Source: Olavius algarvensis Delta 4 endosymbiont
GTDB lineage: Bacteria > Desulfobacterota > Desulfobacteria > Desulfobacterales > CAJINA01
Direction of reading: 5' to 3'
Assembly (NCBI GenBank): GCA_905176665.1
Contig: CAJINA010000282.1
Coordinates: forward strand, 1 to 64,000
DNA length: 64,000 nt
The translations under genes and the position numbers were made by a program. Below the pieces are notes generated by a model that was not told the origin of the DNA, ran no database searches, and saw only the letters and a program-made list of their open reading frames with translations. Positions 50,751 through 58,770 of this stretch are shown here, piece after piece (position 1 is the stretch's first letter; each line of letters begins with the position of its first letter).

Positions 50751-51785
50751 ATGCAACTGACAGTAGCTGACATAGCGGACATCGTCGGCGGTGTGGTAAT
50801 CGGTGACGAGCAGGTCCAGATTTGCGGGGTGACGGTTTTTGAAAACGCGACCGTCGGTGAGATCACCTATGTCGAGAATGCCCGGTTTTTAAAAGGAATA
50901 GATGAAAGCCGGGCCGGTGCGATGATCGTACCGGACCATTTCAACGGGCCGGCGCCTTGCCCGATTATACAGACAGCCAACCCGCGGCTGGGGTTTGCCA
51001 AGCTTCTGGCTATCTTTTATCCCGACAAGGAGCACCGACCCGGTATCAGTCCCCAGGCCGCCTGCGCTGCGGATATTGTGACGGGCCAGGAAGTGTCCAT
51101 CGGTGCTTTTGTAACCGTGGGCCAAGGCGTGTGCCTGGGGGATCGTGTTTGCCTCCAGCCGGGTGCTTTTATCGGGGACGGTGTTACAATCGGCGCCGAT
51201 ACCTGTATCGGCCCCAATGTTACCATCATGGAACGCTGCCGCATCGGGCGGCGGGTCAAGATCAACGCCGGGACCGTAATCGGCAGTGACGGGTTCGGGT
51301 TTGTGCCGGACGGAGATACCTATTTCAAGATTCAGCATACCGGCATTGTCCAGATCGATGACGACGTTGAAATCGGAGCGAACAGTGCCATCGACCGGGG
51401 CACCTTCGGTAAAACACATATCTGCCGAGGGGTTAAAACCGACAACCTGGTGCACATTGCCCATAACGTCCGGATCGGCGAGGATACCCTCCTGGTAGCC
51501 CAGGTAGGCATTGCCGGCAGTACAACTGTCGGCCGGCATGCCATACTGGCCGGGCAGGCGGGCGTGGGGCAGCACTTGACGATCGGCGACAATGCGATTG
51601 TCGGGCCCCAGGCCGGCGTACCGAAATCAATAGAGCCGGGGGCGGTTGTTTCCGGTACGTATGCGATGCCCCACAAAATCTGGTTGCGCTTGCAGAGAAT
51701 TCTTCCCGGTTTACCGGCCCTGGTCAAAAGATTCGAGCGGCTTGAAAAACGTTTAAAAATGATTGAAGACGAGCAAGACCAGTAA
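50751..51785 (+). CDS. lpxD: UDP-3-O-acylglucosamine N-acyltransferase LpxD
   Basis: About 344 residues from MQLTVADIADIVGGVVIGDE. The N-terminal uridine-binding domain (~1-100) is followed by left-handed beta-helix hexapeptide repeats (~105-300; LGDRVCLQPGAFIGDGVTIG). The catalytic His lies in the loop DNLVHIAHNVRIGE. A C-terminal helical extension trimerises. It adds the N-linked acyl chain in lipid A synthesis. The start at 50751 is two bases after skp; a longer frame overlaps skp. Confidence 0.94.
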   Translation: MQLTVADIADIVGGVVIGDEQVQICGVTVFENATVGEITYVENARFLKGIDESRAGAMIVPDHFNGPAPCPIIQTANPRLGFAKLLAIFYPDKEHRPGISPQAACAADIVTGQEVSIGAFVTVGQGVCLGDRVCLQPGAFIGDGVTIGADTCIGPNVTIMERCRIGRRVKINAGTVIGSDGFGFVPDGDTYFKIQHTGIVQIDDDVEIGANSAIDRGTFGKTHICRGVKTDNLVHIAHNVRIGEDTLLVAQVGIAGSTTVGRHAILAGQAGVGQHLTIGDNAIVGPQAGVPKSIEPGAVVSGTYAMPHKIWLRLQRILPGLPALVKRFERLEKRLKMIEDEQDQ

Positions 51786-51851
51786 ACCGCTAAGGTTGGT
51801 ATCGTGCCGGTGCCCGCGTAATCGCATCGGCCGCGCCGCAAAGAGGACACT

Positions 51852-52298
51852 ATGGGAAAACCAATCGATATTCACAAGATAATGCAGCATCTGCCCCATC
51901 GGTATCCTTTTTTACTGGTCGATCGCATACTGGATATCGTGCCTGGCGAGCGGATTACCGGTCTTAAAAACGTGACCATCAACGAACCTTTCTTCCAGGG
52001 GCATTTCCCGGAAATGCCGATCATGCCGGGGGTTCTCATCGTGGAGGCCATGGCCCAGGTCGGTGGGGTATTGATAGCTGAAACCGTCGACCTGAAGGCC
52101 CTGGGCGGCTTGATCTATTTTATGAGTATCGATAAGGTCCGCTTTCGCAAACCGGTGCAGCCGGGCGACCAGTTGATATTCGATCTGGAGGTCCTCAAGA
52201 TACGTTCCAGGGCCGTCAAAATGGCCGGCCGGGCCACCGTAGACGATGTTTTAGTGGCGCAGGGCGAATTCATGGCTGCGCTGGGAGGCAAGGAATGA
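51852..52298 (+). CDS. fabZ: 3-hydroxyacyl-ACP dehydratase FabZ
   Basis: 148 residues, a hot-dog-fold dehydratase. LPHRYPFLLVDRILDI contains the catalytic His, and FFQGHFPEMPIMPGVLIVEA the catalytic Glu region. It dehydrates 3-hydroxyacyl-ACP and so competes with LpxA and LpxD for the same acyl-ACP pool; co-location with them is standard. Its stop overlaps the lpxA start by four bases. Confidence 0.95.
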   Translation: MGKPIDIHKIMQHLPHRYPFLLVDRILDIVPGERITGLKNVTINEPFFQGHFPEMPIMPGVLIVEAMAQVGGVLIAETVDLKALGGLIYFMSIDKVRFRKPVQPGDQLIFDLEVLKIRSRAVKMAGRATVDDVLVAQGEFMAALGGKE

Positions 52299-53065
52299 TT
52301 CATTCCACTGCAATAATTGACCCCAAGGCCGAAATAGGCGCGAATGTCAGTATCGGTGCATTTACCATTGTCGGTCCGGAGGTGTTCATTGGCGATGGTA
52401 CCACCATCGGCCCACATGTGGTGATCGATCCCTATGTAACCCTGGGGCAGAATTGCCAGGTTTTCCAGTACGCGGCCGTTGGGGCGCCGCCCCAGTCGGT
52501 GAAGTTCAAAGGCGAAAAAACCTACGTCAAGATTGGGAAAAACAGTATTTTAAGGGAATTTGTGACCATTCACCGGGGAACCGGTTTTGGGGGCGGGGTG
52601 ACGGAGATCGGTGAAAACAATTTTCTCATGGCCTATACCCATGTGGCCCACGACTGCCGCACCGGGATGGCGGTGACCCTTTCCAACAACACGACGCTGG
52701 CCGGGCACATCACCATCGGAGACTACGCGACGGCGGGGGGGCTGGTAGCGATTCATCAGTTTGTCCGGGTGGGGGATTTCGCCTTTATCGGGGGGAAATC
52801 GGCCGTCGTCAAGGACATCCCGCCCTATGTCATCGCAGCCGGCGACCGGGCCAAGCTCCATGGCCTCAACAGTGTCGGCCTGAAACGCCACGGTTTTTCG
52901 AAACATACCCTGTCCCTGTTAAAAAAGGCCTATCGCATCGTTTTCAGAATCGGATTGACCCTGAACGAAGCGATCGAGCGCGTGCAGGCCGAAGTGGAGC
53001 TCGTCCCTGAAGTCCTGGCATTTATCGAATTTCTGCAAAGCTCCAGCCGGGGTTTGACGCGTTAG
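52295..53065 (+). CDS. lpxA: UDP-N-acetylglucosamine acyltransferase LpxA
   Basis: 256 residues. Hexapeptide beta-helix repeats span ~1-185 (IDPKAEIGANVSIGAFTIVG). The catalytic His loop is LMAYTHVAHDCRTG. The C-terminal helical domain includes GLNSVGLKRHGFSK. It performs the first acylation of lipid A precursors. The nearby Gfo/Idh/MocA oxidoreductase raises the possibility that the acceptor is a 3-amino sugar, but its partner aminotransferase is not in the window. Confidence 0.95.
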   Translation: MIHSTAIIDPKAEIGANVSIGAFTIVGPEVFIGDGTTIGPHVVIDPYVTLGQNCQVFQYAAVGAPPQSVKFKGEKTYVKIGKNSILREFVTIHRGTGFGGGVTEIGENNFLMAYTHVAHDCRTGMAVTLSNNTTLAGHITIGDYATAGGLVAIHQFVRVGDFAFIGGKSAVVKDIPPYVIAAGDRAKLHGLNSVGLKRHGFSKHTLSLLKKAYRIVFRIGLTLNEAIERVQAEVELVPEVLAFIEFLQSSSRGLTR

Positions 53066-53146
53066 CCCGGGGCATTTGATCGCCGGCACCCAGGCGGAGA
53101 GGACCGAGGACATCTGCGATGGTGAATTACTCAAAAAGGTCGTTAA

Positions 53147-53965
53147 ATGGATAAACGCATCGGCCTTATCGCCGGAAGTGGCCAGTTCCCCTTTGTTTTT
53201 GCCCGGGCCGCGCGTGAAAACGGCTATGTTGTGTATGCCGTGGCCCATCTCAATGAGACCGAGCAGAGCCTCGATCAATTCGTGGATGACATCAAATGGG
53301 TTCGCCTCGGCCAGTTGAAGAAGATCATCAAGTTTTTTTCCGGTCATGGTATCCGCCAGGCAGTGATGGCCGGCGCCATCAAAAAAACCAATATCTTCAA
53401 GGATGTGCGACCCGACCTGAAAGCCATCGGGATCTTGGCCGGCATCAAGAATACCCATGACGATCGAATATTGCGGGCTTTTGCAGCCGCTCTGGAAAAA
53501 GAAGGCATCCAGATCGAGGCGTCCACCTTTCTGCTGCCCGAGCTGCTGGCCAGGGAAGGGTGCTGGGCCAGGCGAAAACCAACCCGTTCCGAAAATGAAG
53601 ACATCCGGGTGGGCTGGGAGCTGGCCAAGGCTGTCGGACGGCTCGACATCGGCCAATGTGTGGTGGTGGCGGGCGGATCCGTATTGGCCGTGGAAGCGAT
53701 TGACGGGACCGATGCAACCATCAAAAGAGGCGGGTCCCTGGCCGGAGGCGATGCCGTGGTTGTCAAGGTGTGCAAACCGAACCAGGATTTCAGGTTCGAT
53801 GTTCCGGCCATCGGCGTGCAGACCATTGAAGTGATGGCGGCGGCCGGCGCGAAAGTGCTGGTGGTCGAAGCCGGCAAAGCCGTTGTGTTTGACCGCGACA
53901 AAATGATAGCCGCCGCGGACAAGCGGGGCATCAGCATCGTGGCCCGGGCGGCAGAAGAGCAATAG
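53147..53965 (+). CDS. lpxI: UDP-2,3-diacylglucosamine pyrophosphatase LpxI
   Basis: 272 residues. The N-terminal domain begins RIGLIAGSGQFPFVFARAAR. The C-terminal catalytic domain (~130-272) has DIGQCVVVAGGSVLAVEAID, RGGSLAGGDAVVVKVCKPNQ and FDVPAIGVQTIEVM. LpxI cleaves UDP-diacylglucosamine to lipid X and replaces the unrelated LpxH, as in alpha- and delta-proteobacteria. Repeat C begins just after its stop, breaking the otherwise tight operon. Confidence 0.94.
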   Translation: MDKRIGLIAGSGQFPFVFARAARENGYVVYAVAHLNETEQSLDQFVDDIKWVRLGQLKKIIKFFSGHGIRQAVMAGAIKKTNIFKDVRPDLKAIGILAGIKNTHDDRILRAFAAALEKEGIQIEASTFLLPELLAREGCWARRKPTRSENEDIRVGWELAKAVGRLDIGQCVVVAGGSVLAVEAIDGTDATIKRGGSLAGGDAVVVKVCKPNQDFRFDVPAIGVQTIEVMAAAGAKVLVVEAGKAVVFDRDKMIAAADKRGISIVARAAEEQ

Positions 53966-53973
53966 AACACAGT

Positions 53974-54192
53974 GTAGCCTATTTCAAAAAACGGGTTTTG
54001 ATTCAAAATCAAGGCGGCCGCGAGGAATTCCCCGAGACGGGACGTCCCGCCTGATTGATTTTCAAAGGCGGGTCGCACCGGAGGAATACATCAGGTATTT
54101 CGAGAATTTATTCCGAGCGCCCCACGCCGAGTTTGGGCCAATCAGGCTTCGCCTAAGACTACGCCCGACAGGAAGACTTTTTGAGATGGGTT
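53974..54192. repeat. Dispersed MITE-like repeat, copy C (inverted, with internal insertions)
   Basis: In reverse orientation to the copy at 16597-16738. The left end reads TTTCAAAAAACGGGTTTTGA then TTCAAAATCAAGGCGGCCGC; the right end is AAGACTTTTTGAGATGGGTTC. Relative to that copy it carries two extra segments: one with an inverted pair CGGGACGTCCCG at ~54039-54050, and one containing AGGCTTCGCCT at ~54144-54154. It lies exactly between lpxI and the heptose cassette. Confidence 0.7.
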
Positions 54193-54211
54193 CAAGGAGC
54201 GAGGTCGTCAT

Positions 54212-55207
54212 ATGATCATCGTCAAAACCCCTTTGCGAGTCAGTTTTGTGGGCGGCGGTTCGGACATGCCGGATTTTTACAACCGGGCCGACGGCAAGGT
54301 GGTGTGCACCGCCATAGACAAATTTGTCTATGCCATCGTAAAAGCCCGCTTTGACGACATGATTTATATTAATTATTCCCGCAAGGAGTGTGTAGAAAAG
54401 GTCGCTGATATCAAGCATGATCTGGTGCGCGAAGCTATGCGGCTAACGGGTGTTGAAAAGGGGATCGAGATCACAACCCTGGCCGATATTCCGTCTTCCG
54501 GATCGGGTCTGGGGAGTTCCAGTTCGATCACGGTCGCCTTGCTGCATGCCCTGTACGCCTATCGCAATGAGCTCGTTACGGCCGAGCGCTTGGCTCAAGA
54601 TGCCTGCCGGATAGAAATCGACATTCTGGGAAAACCCATTGGCCGCCAGGATCAGTATGCGGCCGCCTATGGTGGGGTCAATCGCTTTGTTTTTAAACAG
54701 GGCGATGTTACCCGGCGGCTGCCGGTGATGATGGAAAGCAAAGCCAACCGGAAGTTTGCCGCCTCCCTGCTGTTATATTATACGGGCATTACCCGCAGTG
54801 CCGACAAAATTCTGTCTAAACAGAAATCCAACCTGCAAAGCGCGGATCGTTTTGACACCATGCAGCAAATGGTCAGCCTGGTGGATCCTTTTACGGAGGC
54901 CATGCAGCAACAGGATATCGCCGCCTGCGGTGAGCTTTTGGCCCGCAACTGGCAGTTGAAGCAGAACATGGCTGCCGGTATTTCAAACAGTGAGATCGAC
55001 GAAATGCATGACCGGGCCATTTCCGCCGGCGCCCTGGCCGGTAAGGTGGCCGGTGCCGGCGGGGGCGGTTTTCTGTTGCTGATCGTGCCGCGCGAGAAGC
55101 AGAACGATGTATTTGCAGCCATGCAGGCTTATCGCGAATTGCCTTTTATGCTTGCCGAAAGCGGCAGCAAGGTCATCTTTGACGACCGTTCCTACACCAG
55201 TAAATAG
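54212..55207 (+). CDS. hddA: GHMP-family sugar kinase, D-glycero-D-manno-heptose-7-phosphate kinase-like
   Basis: 331 residues. The GHMP N-terminal motif is IIVKTPLRVSFVGGGSDMPD. The ATP-binding loop is SSGSGLGSSSSITVALLHAL at ~95-112. IGRQDQYAAAYGGVNRFVF is typical of HddA/fucokinase-type members, and AGKVAGAGGGGFLLL is motif 3. It would phosphorylate C1 of heptose-7-phosphate. The GmhA-like isomerase and nucleotidyltransferase downstream support this. No GmhB phosphatase is in the window. An AAGGAGCGAGG ribosome site follows the end of repeat C. Confidence 0.82.
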   Translation: MIIVKTPLRVSFVGGGSDMPDFYNRADGKVVCTAIDKFVYAIVKARFDDMIYINYSRKECVEKVADIKHDLVREAMRLTGVEKGIEITTLADIPSSGSGLGSSSSITVALLHALYAYRNELVTAERLAQDACRIEIDILGKPIGRQDQYAAAYGGVNRFVFKQGDVTRRLPVMMESKANRKFAASLLLYYTGITRSADKILSKQKSNLQSADRFDTMQQMVSLVDPFTEAMQQQDIAACGELLARNWQLKQNMAAGISNSEIDEMHDRAISAGALAGKVAGAGGGGFLLLIVPREKQNDVFAAMQAYRELPFMLAESGSKVIFDDRSYTSK

Positions 55208-55222
55208 ATACCGGAGCTTGCC

Positions 55223-56365
55223 TTGAATATTCTGATAACCGGCGGAGCCGGGTTCATCGGTTCCCATACTGCGGATGCCCTCATAAAGGGCGGCCACCAG
55301 GTGCGGGTGCTGGACAACCTCCAGAAAACGGTTCATCCCAAAGGAAAACCGGACTATCTCAATCCGGCGGTCGAGTTCATTCAGGGTGATGTGCGCCGAA
55401 AACCCGATTGGGAAAAAGCCCTGGTTGGTATGGATGCAGTTTATCATCTGGCTGCCTATCAGGATTATCTGACTGATTTTTCCAGTTTTTTCCATACCAA
55501 CGCTGTTTCCACGGCCCTGCTCTACGAAGTCCTGGTCGAAACCGGTCAGTATCGGGACATGCATAAAATTATCGTGGCAGCCAGCCAGGCGGTGATGGGG
55601 GAGGGGCGGTATCATTGCCCTGGCTGCGATCCGGATGCCAAAGCGCCTGTTTATCCGCAGATTCGCACCGAAACCCAGCTGGCTGCAGGAAAATGGGAGC
55701 ATGCCTGTCCCGCCTGCAGACAAGACCTTCAATGGCTTGCCTCAGATGAGACCGTTATTCAGCCTTGCAACCAGTACGCCCTGTCCAAGCACAGCCAGGA
55801 ACAGATAACCCTGCAACTGGGCAGGCGCTATGGCATGCCATCGGTAGTCATGCGCTATTCGATTGTCCAAGGTCCCCGGCAATCGTTTTTCAATGCCTAT
55901 TCCGGGGCCATGCGCATCTTCGCCCTGGCCCTCTATTTTGGCAAGGCACCGACCATCTTCGAAGATGGCCGCCAGGTCAGAGACTTCGTGAATATCGACG
56001 ACGTGGTGGCAGCCAACCGCCTGGTCCTGGAACATCCGGATGCCGATTACCACGAATTCAATGTGGGTGGCGGACAGGCCTGGACAGTGCAGGGCTTTTA
56101 CGAGACCATGCAGGCCATCACCGGCAAACAGATCGAGCCCATCATGTCCGGGTACTACCGCTTTGGCGATACCCGGCACATCTTTTCAGATACGACCCGT
56201 CTGCAGTCGCTTGGCTGGCAGGCGACGCGTAGCGTGGAAACCAGTATTGAAGCTTACTGGTCCTATCTCAACCAGCAGCAGGACATGGAAGACATCCTGG
56301 CTTACACCCAGAAGCACATGCAATCGTTGAATGTGATCAGGCAAACCGGGACGACCTCCGCATGA
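55223..56365 (+). CDS. NAD-dependent nucleotide-sugar epimerase with a four-Cys insertion
   Basis: 380-residue extended SDR. The NAD loop is ILITGGAGFIGSHTADALIK. The catalytic Tyr/Lys are in NQYALSKHSQE. Between strands, ~133-175 holds an insertion with CPGC and, ~40 residues on, CPAC, likely a zinc knuckle; similar Cys pairs occur in some dTDP-rhamnose 4-epimerase-like SDRs. Substrate-side segments include QVRDFVNIDDVVAANRLVLE. It sits between the heptose kinase and the nucleotidyltransferase (four-base overlap), so it probably acts on the activated heptose or a related sugar. Confidence 0.82.
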   Translation: MNILITGGAGFIGSHTADALIKGGHQVRVLDNLQKTVHPKGKPDYLNPAVEFIQGDVRRKPDWEKALVGMDAVYHLAAYQDYLTDFSSFFHTNAVSTALLYEVLVETGQYRDMHKIIVAASQAVMGEGRYHCPGCDPDAKAPVYPQIRTETQLAAGKWEHACPACRQDLQWLASDETVIQPCNQYALSKHSQEQITLQLGRRYGMPSVVMRYSIVQGPRQSFFNAYSGAMRIFALALYFGKAPTIFEDGRQVRDFVNIDDVVAANRLVLEHPDADYHEFNVGGGQAWTVQGFYETMQAITGKQIEPIMSGYYRFGDTRHIFSDTTRLQSLGWQATRSVETSIEAYWSYLNQQQDMEDILAYTQKHMQSLNVIRQTGTTSA

Positions 56366-57087
56366 AAGCCTTTCTACTGGCAGCCGGGAAGGGGGCCCGG
56401 CTGCGGCCTTACACCGACCAACACCCCAAATGCCTCATGCCGATTCACGGCAAACCGTTGCTTGAAATCTGGATCGAACTCCTGAAGGGGCACGGCGTTG
56501 ACAAGGTACTGGTCAATACCCATCATCTTGCGGACCAGGTTAAAAAGGCAGCGGAACGCCTGCGCGCTGATAAGGCGATGGACATCCTGACCGTACATGA
56601 ACCGGAATTGTTGGGCAGCGCCGGAACGCTGCTGGCAAATGCGGATTTCATAGACTCCGGTGAAGATTTTCTGGTCGCCTATGCCGATAATCTTACGGAT
56701 ATGAACCTGTCCGCCATGATAGAATTTCATGGGGAGCACAAGGCGTATGGACATGTGTTGACCATGGGGCTGTTCCGAACCGTCGCACCAAAAGCATGTG
56801 GAATCGCTACGGTAGATGCAGCCCAAACGGTTATCAGGTTCATGGAAAAACCAGCAAATCCGGAAAGCAATCTTGCCAATGCCGGTATTTATGTGGCAAC
56901 ATACAACGTTTTAGAGACCTGCCAGTCAATTCGGCAGGCCAGCGGTCCGGGCATTTTGGATATCGGTTTTCATATCCTGCCTGAACTGGTTGGCCGGATG
57001 GGCGGTTTCGAAATCAAGGAAACCCTGATCGACATCGGCACCGTGGCGGCCTACGAGCAGGCGCTTGCAATATGGCCCCGGGAATAA
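56362..57087 (+). CDS. Sugar-1-phosphate nucleotidyltransferase (HddC-like)
   Basis: 241 residues. The nucleotide-binding start is MKAFLLAAGKGARLRPYTDQ; the sugar-binding region reads HPKCLMPIHGKPLLEIWI. The metal Asp lies in LVAYADNLTD and a second in LIDIGTVAAYEQA. In this cluster it most likely makes NDP-heptose from heptose-1-phosphate, parallel to HddC/RfbA-type enzymes. It is translationally coupled to the epimerase upstream. The nucleotide (GDP or ADP) cannot be determined from sequence. Confidence 0.85.
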   Translation: MKAFLLAAGKGARLRPYTDQHPKCLMPIHGKPLLEIWIELLKGHGVDKVLVNTHHLADQVKKAAERLRADKAMDILTVHEPELLGSAGTLLANADFIDSGEDFLVAYADNLTDMNLSAMIEFHGEHKAYGHVLTMGLFRTVAPKACGIATVDAAQTVIRFMEKPANPESNLANAGIYVATYNVLETCQSIRQASGPGILDIGFHILPELVGRMGGFEIKETLIDIGTVAAYEQALAIWPRE

Positions 57088-57100
57088 AAGGAGATGAATG

Positions 57101-57694
57101 ATGGATTTTGGTAAATTTGCGACCAGCTACCTGCAGGAACTCAAATCGGTCCTCGACGAATTTGACACCGATCGATTTGTACAACTGGTGCAGGCACTGC
57201 TGGCAGCCTATGAAAATGACAAGACGATCTTTATCATGGGTAACGGTGGCAGCGGGTCGACCGCTTCCCATTTTGTCTGTGACCTCAATAAGGGCTGCTG
57301 CCTCGATTTGGAGAAAAAATTCAAGGTCATGTGTTTGAACGACAATCTGCCCAGCCTGATGGCCTATGCCAACGATATGTCGTATGAGGCGGTTTTCGTT
57401 GAACAGTTAAAGAATTTTTTCAAAGAAGGCGATCTGGTCATCGGGATTTCGGGCAGCGGCAATTCCGAAAATGTACTCCAGGCCATCCGTTATGCGGGGG
57501 CCAACGGTGGTAAAACCGCCGGCATCTCAGGATACGCCGGCGGCAAGTTGGCCGACCTGGTCGACATTCCGTTCGTGGCCCGGATAGATGATATGCAAAA
57601 GGTCGAAGATGTACACATGATCATCGTACACATTATAATGCAGGCTGTGTATGCAAAGCTGCATCCCGGGGATGCAGCCGGAAAACCCTGTTAG
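57101..57694 (+). CDS. gmhA: SIS-domain sedoheptulose-7-phosphate isomerase (GmhA-like)
   Basis: About 197 residues. A single SIS domain has FIMGNGGSGSTASHFVCDLN and GISGSGNSENVLQAIRYAGA, the sugar-phosphate-binding loops. The family converts sedoheptulose-7-phosphate to heptose-7-phosphate, the substrate of the HddA-like kinase three genes upstream. AAGGAG lies seven bases before the ATG at 57101; an ATG at 57098 is also possible. It ends the heptose cassette and is followed by a weak GTTTGC/GCAAAC hairpin at 57695-57721. Confidence 0.85.
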   Translation: MDFGKFATSYLQELKSVLDEFDTDRFVQLVQALLAAYENDKTIFIMGNGGSGSTASHFVCDLNKGCCLDLEKKFKVMCLNDNLPSLMAYANDMSYEAVFVEQLKNFFKEGDLVIGISGSGNSENVLQAIRYAGANGGKTAGISGYAGGKLADLVDIPFVARIDDMQKVEDVHMIIVHIIMQAVYAKLHPGDAAGKPC

Positions 57695-57776
57695 GTTTGC
57701 CTGCAAGTAGTGCCTGCAAACAAACGGAACCCGCTGTTCATCGGTGGGCATTGAATTAACCTACATGGAAACGAAC

Positions 57777-58742
57777 ATGGATAAAAAGATACGGGCGGCC
57801 GTCGTTGGGGTCGGTTACCTTGGAAAGTTTCATGCCGAAAAATATGCGGCCATGGCTAATGTCGACCTGGTCGGGGTGGTGGACGCGGAAAAGACGCGCG
57901 CGGAGGCCGTAGCGGCGAAGGTCGGTACAACGGCCTTTACCGATTACCGTGATCTGTTGGGGAAGGTCGATGCCGTCAGCGTGGTGGTGCATACACCGGC
58001 CCATTTCGAGGTAAGCCGAACCTTTTTGGAGAACAATGTGGACGTTCTCATTGAAAAGCCCATGACCACCGACCTCGCGGAGGCGGACCAGTTGATCGAT
58101 ATCGCGGCGCAGCGCGACCTGATTATTCAGGTGGGCTACCTGGAACGTTTCAACCCGGCCGTTGTGGCCCTGCGCGATATCATCAAGCAGCCCATGTTCA
58201 TTGAGTCCCATCGACTGAGTATCTATAAGCCGCGGTGCACCGATGTGAGCGTCGTTCTGGATCTTATGATTCACGATATTGATATTATTCTTAATTTTGT
58301 CAATTCGAAGGTCAAGTCGATTCATGCCGCGGGCATTCCGGTCATATCCGCCGAGGTGGATATTGCCAATGCCCGGCTTGAATTCGCCAACGGGTGTGTG
58401 GCCAATGTTGCCGCCAGCCGCATTTCAACCCGTAATGAACGTAAAATTCGTATATTTCAGCGTGATGCCTATATGTCTGTGGATTTTGCCAATCATAACA
58501 TCACGCTGGTGCGGCAGGCCGAGGAGGGCAACAACGACCTGGTGCCCGGAACCGATATCCGGCAACTATCCTTTGACAGCGGGGATGCCCTGGACGACGA
58601 AATCCGCGCTTTTGTACAATCCGTCAGCCAGCGTTCAACGCCGGAAGTGACCGGCAAGATGGGGCGGGACGCGCTGGACATTGCGCTGAATATCATGAAT
58701 CAGATCAGCAAAACCAGTGGACAGTTTCAACTGGGATCTTAG
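57777..58742 (+). CDS. Gfo/Idh/MocA-family oxidoreductase in the lipid A operon
   Basis: About 321 residues from MDKKIRAAVVGVGYLGKFHA (NAD(P) Rossmann loop). DVLIEKPMTTDLAEADQLID contains the conserved EKP. A C-terminal alpha/beta domain has VLDLMIHDIDIILNFV, the catalytic D/H region. Placement between lpxA-lpxI and lpxB recalls GnnA, which oxidises UDP-GlcNAc at C3 for 2,3-diamino lipid A. The matching aminotransferase GnnB is absent here, so the assignment is tentative. ATGs at 57765 and 57744 are alternative starts. Confidence 0.82.
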   Translation: MDKKIRAAVVGVGYLGKFHAEKYAAMANVDLVGVVDAEKTRAEAVAAKVGTTAFTDYRDLLGKVDAVSVVVHTPAHFEVSRTFLENNVDVLIEKPMTTDLAEADQLIDIAAQRDLIIQVGYLERFNPAVVALRDIIKQPMFIESHRLSIYKPRCTDVSVVLDLMIHDIDIILNFVNSKVKSIHAAGIPVISAEVDIANARLEFANGCVANVAASRISTRNERKIRIFQRDAYMSVDFANHNITLVRQAEEGNNDLVPGTDIRQLSFDSGDALDDEIRAFVQSVSQRSTPEVTGKMGRDALDIALNIMNQISKTSGQFQLGS

Positions 58743-58770
58743 CGACGGGGCTACCAAACTGAAAAAGATC

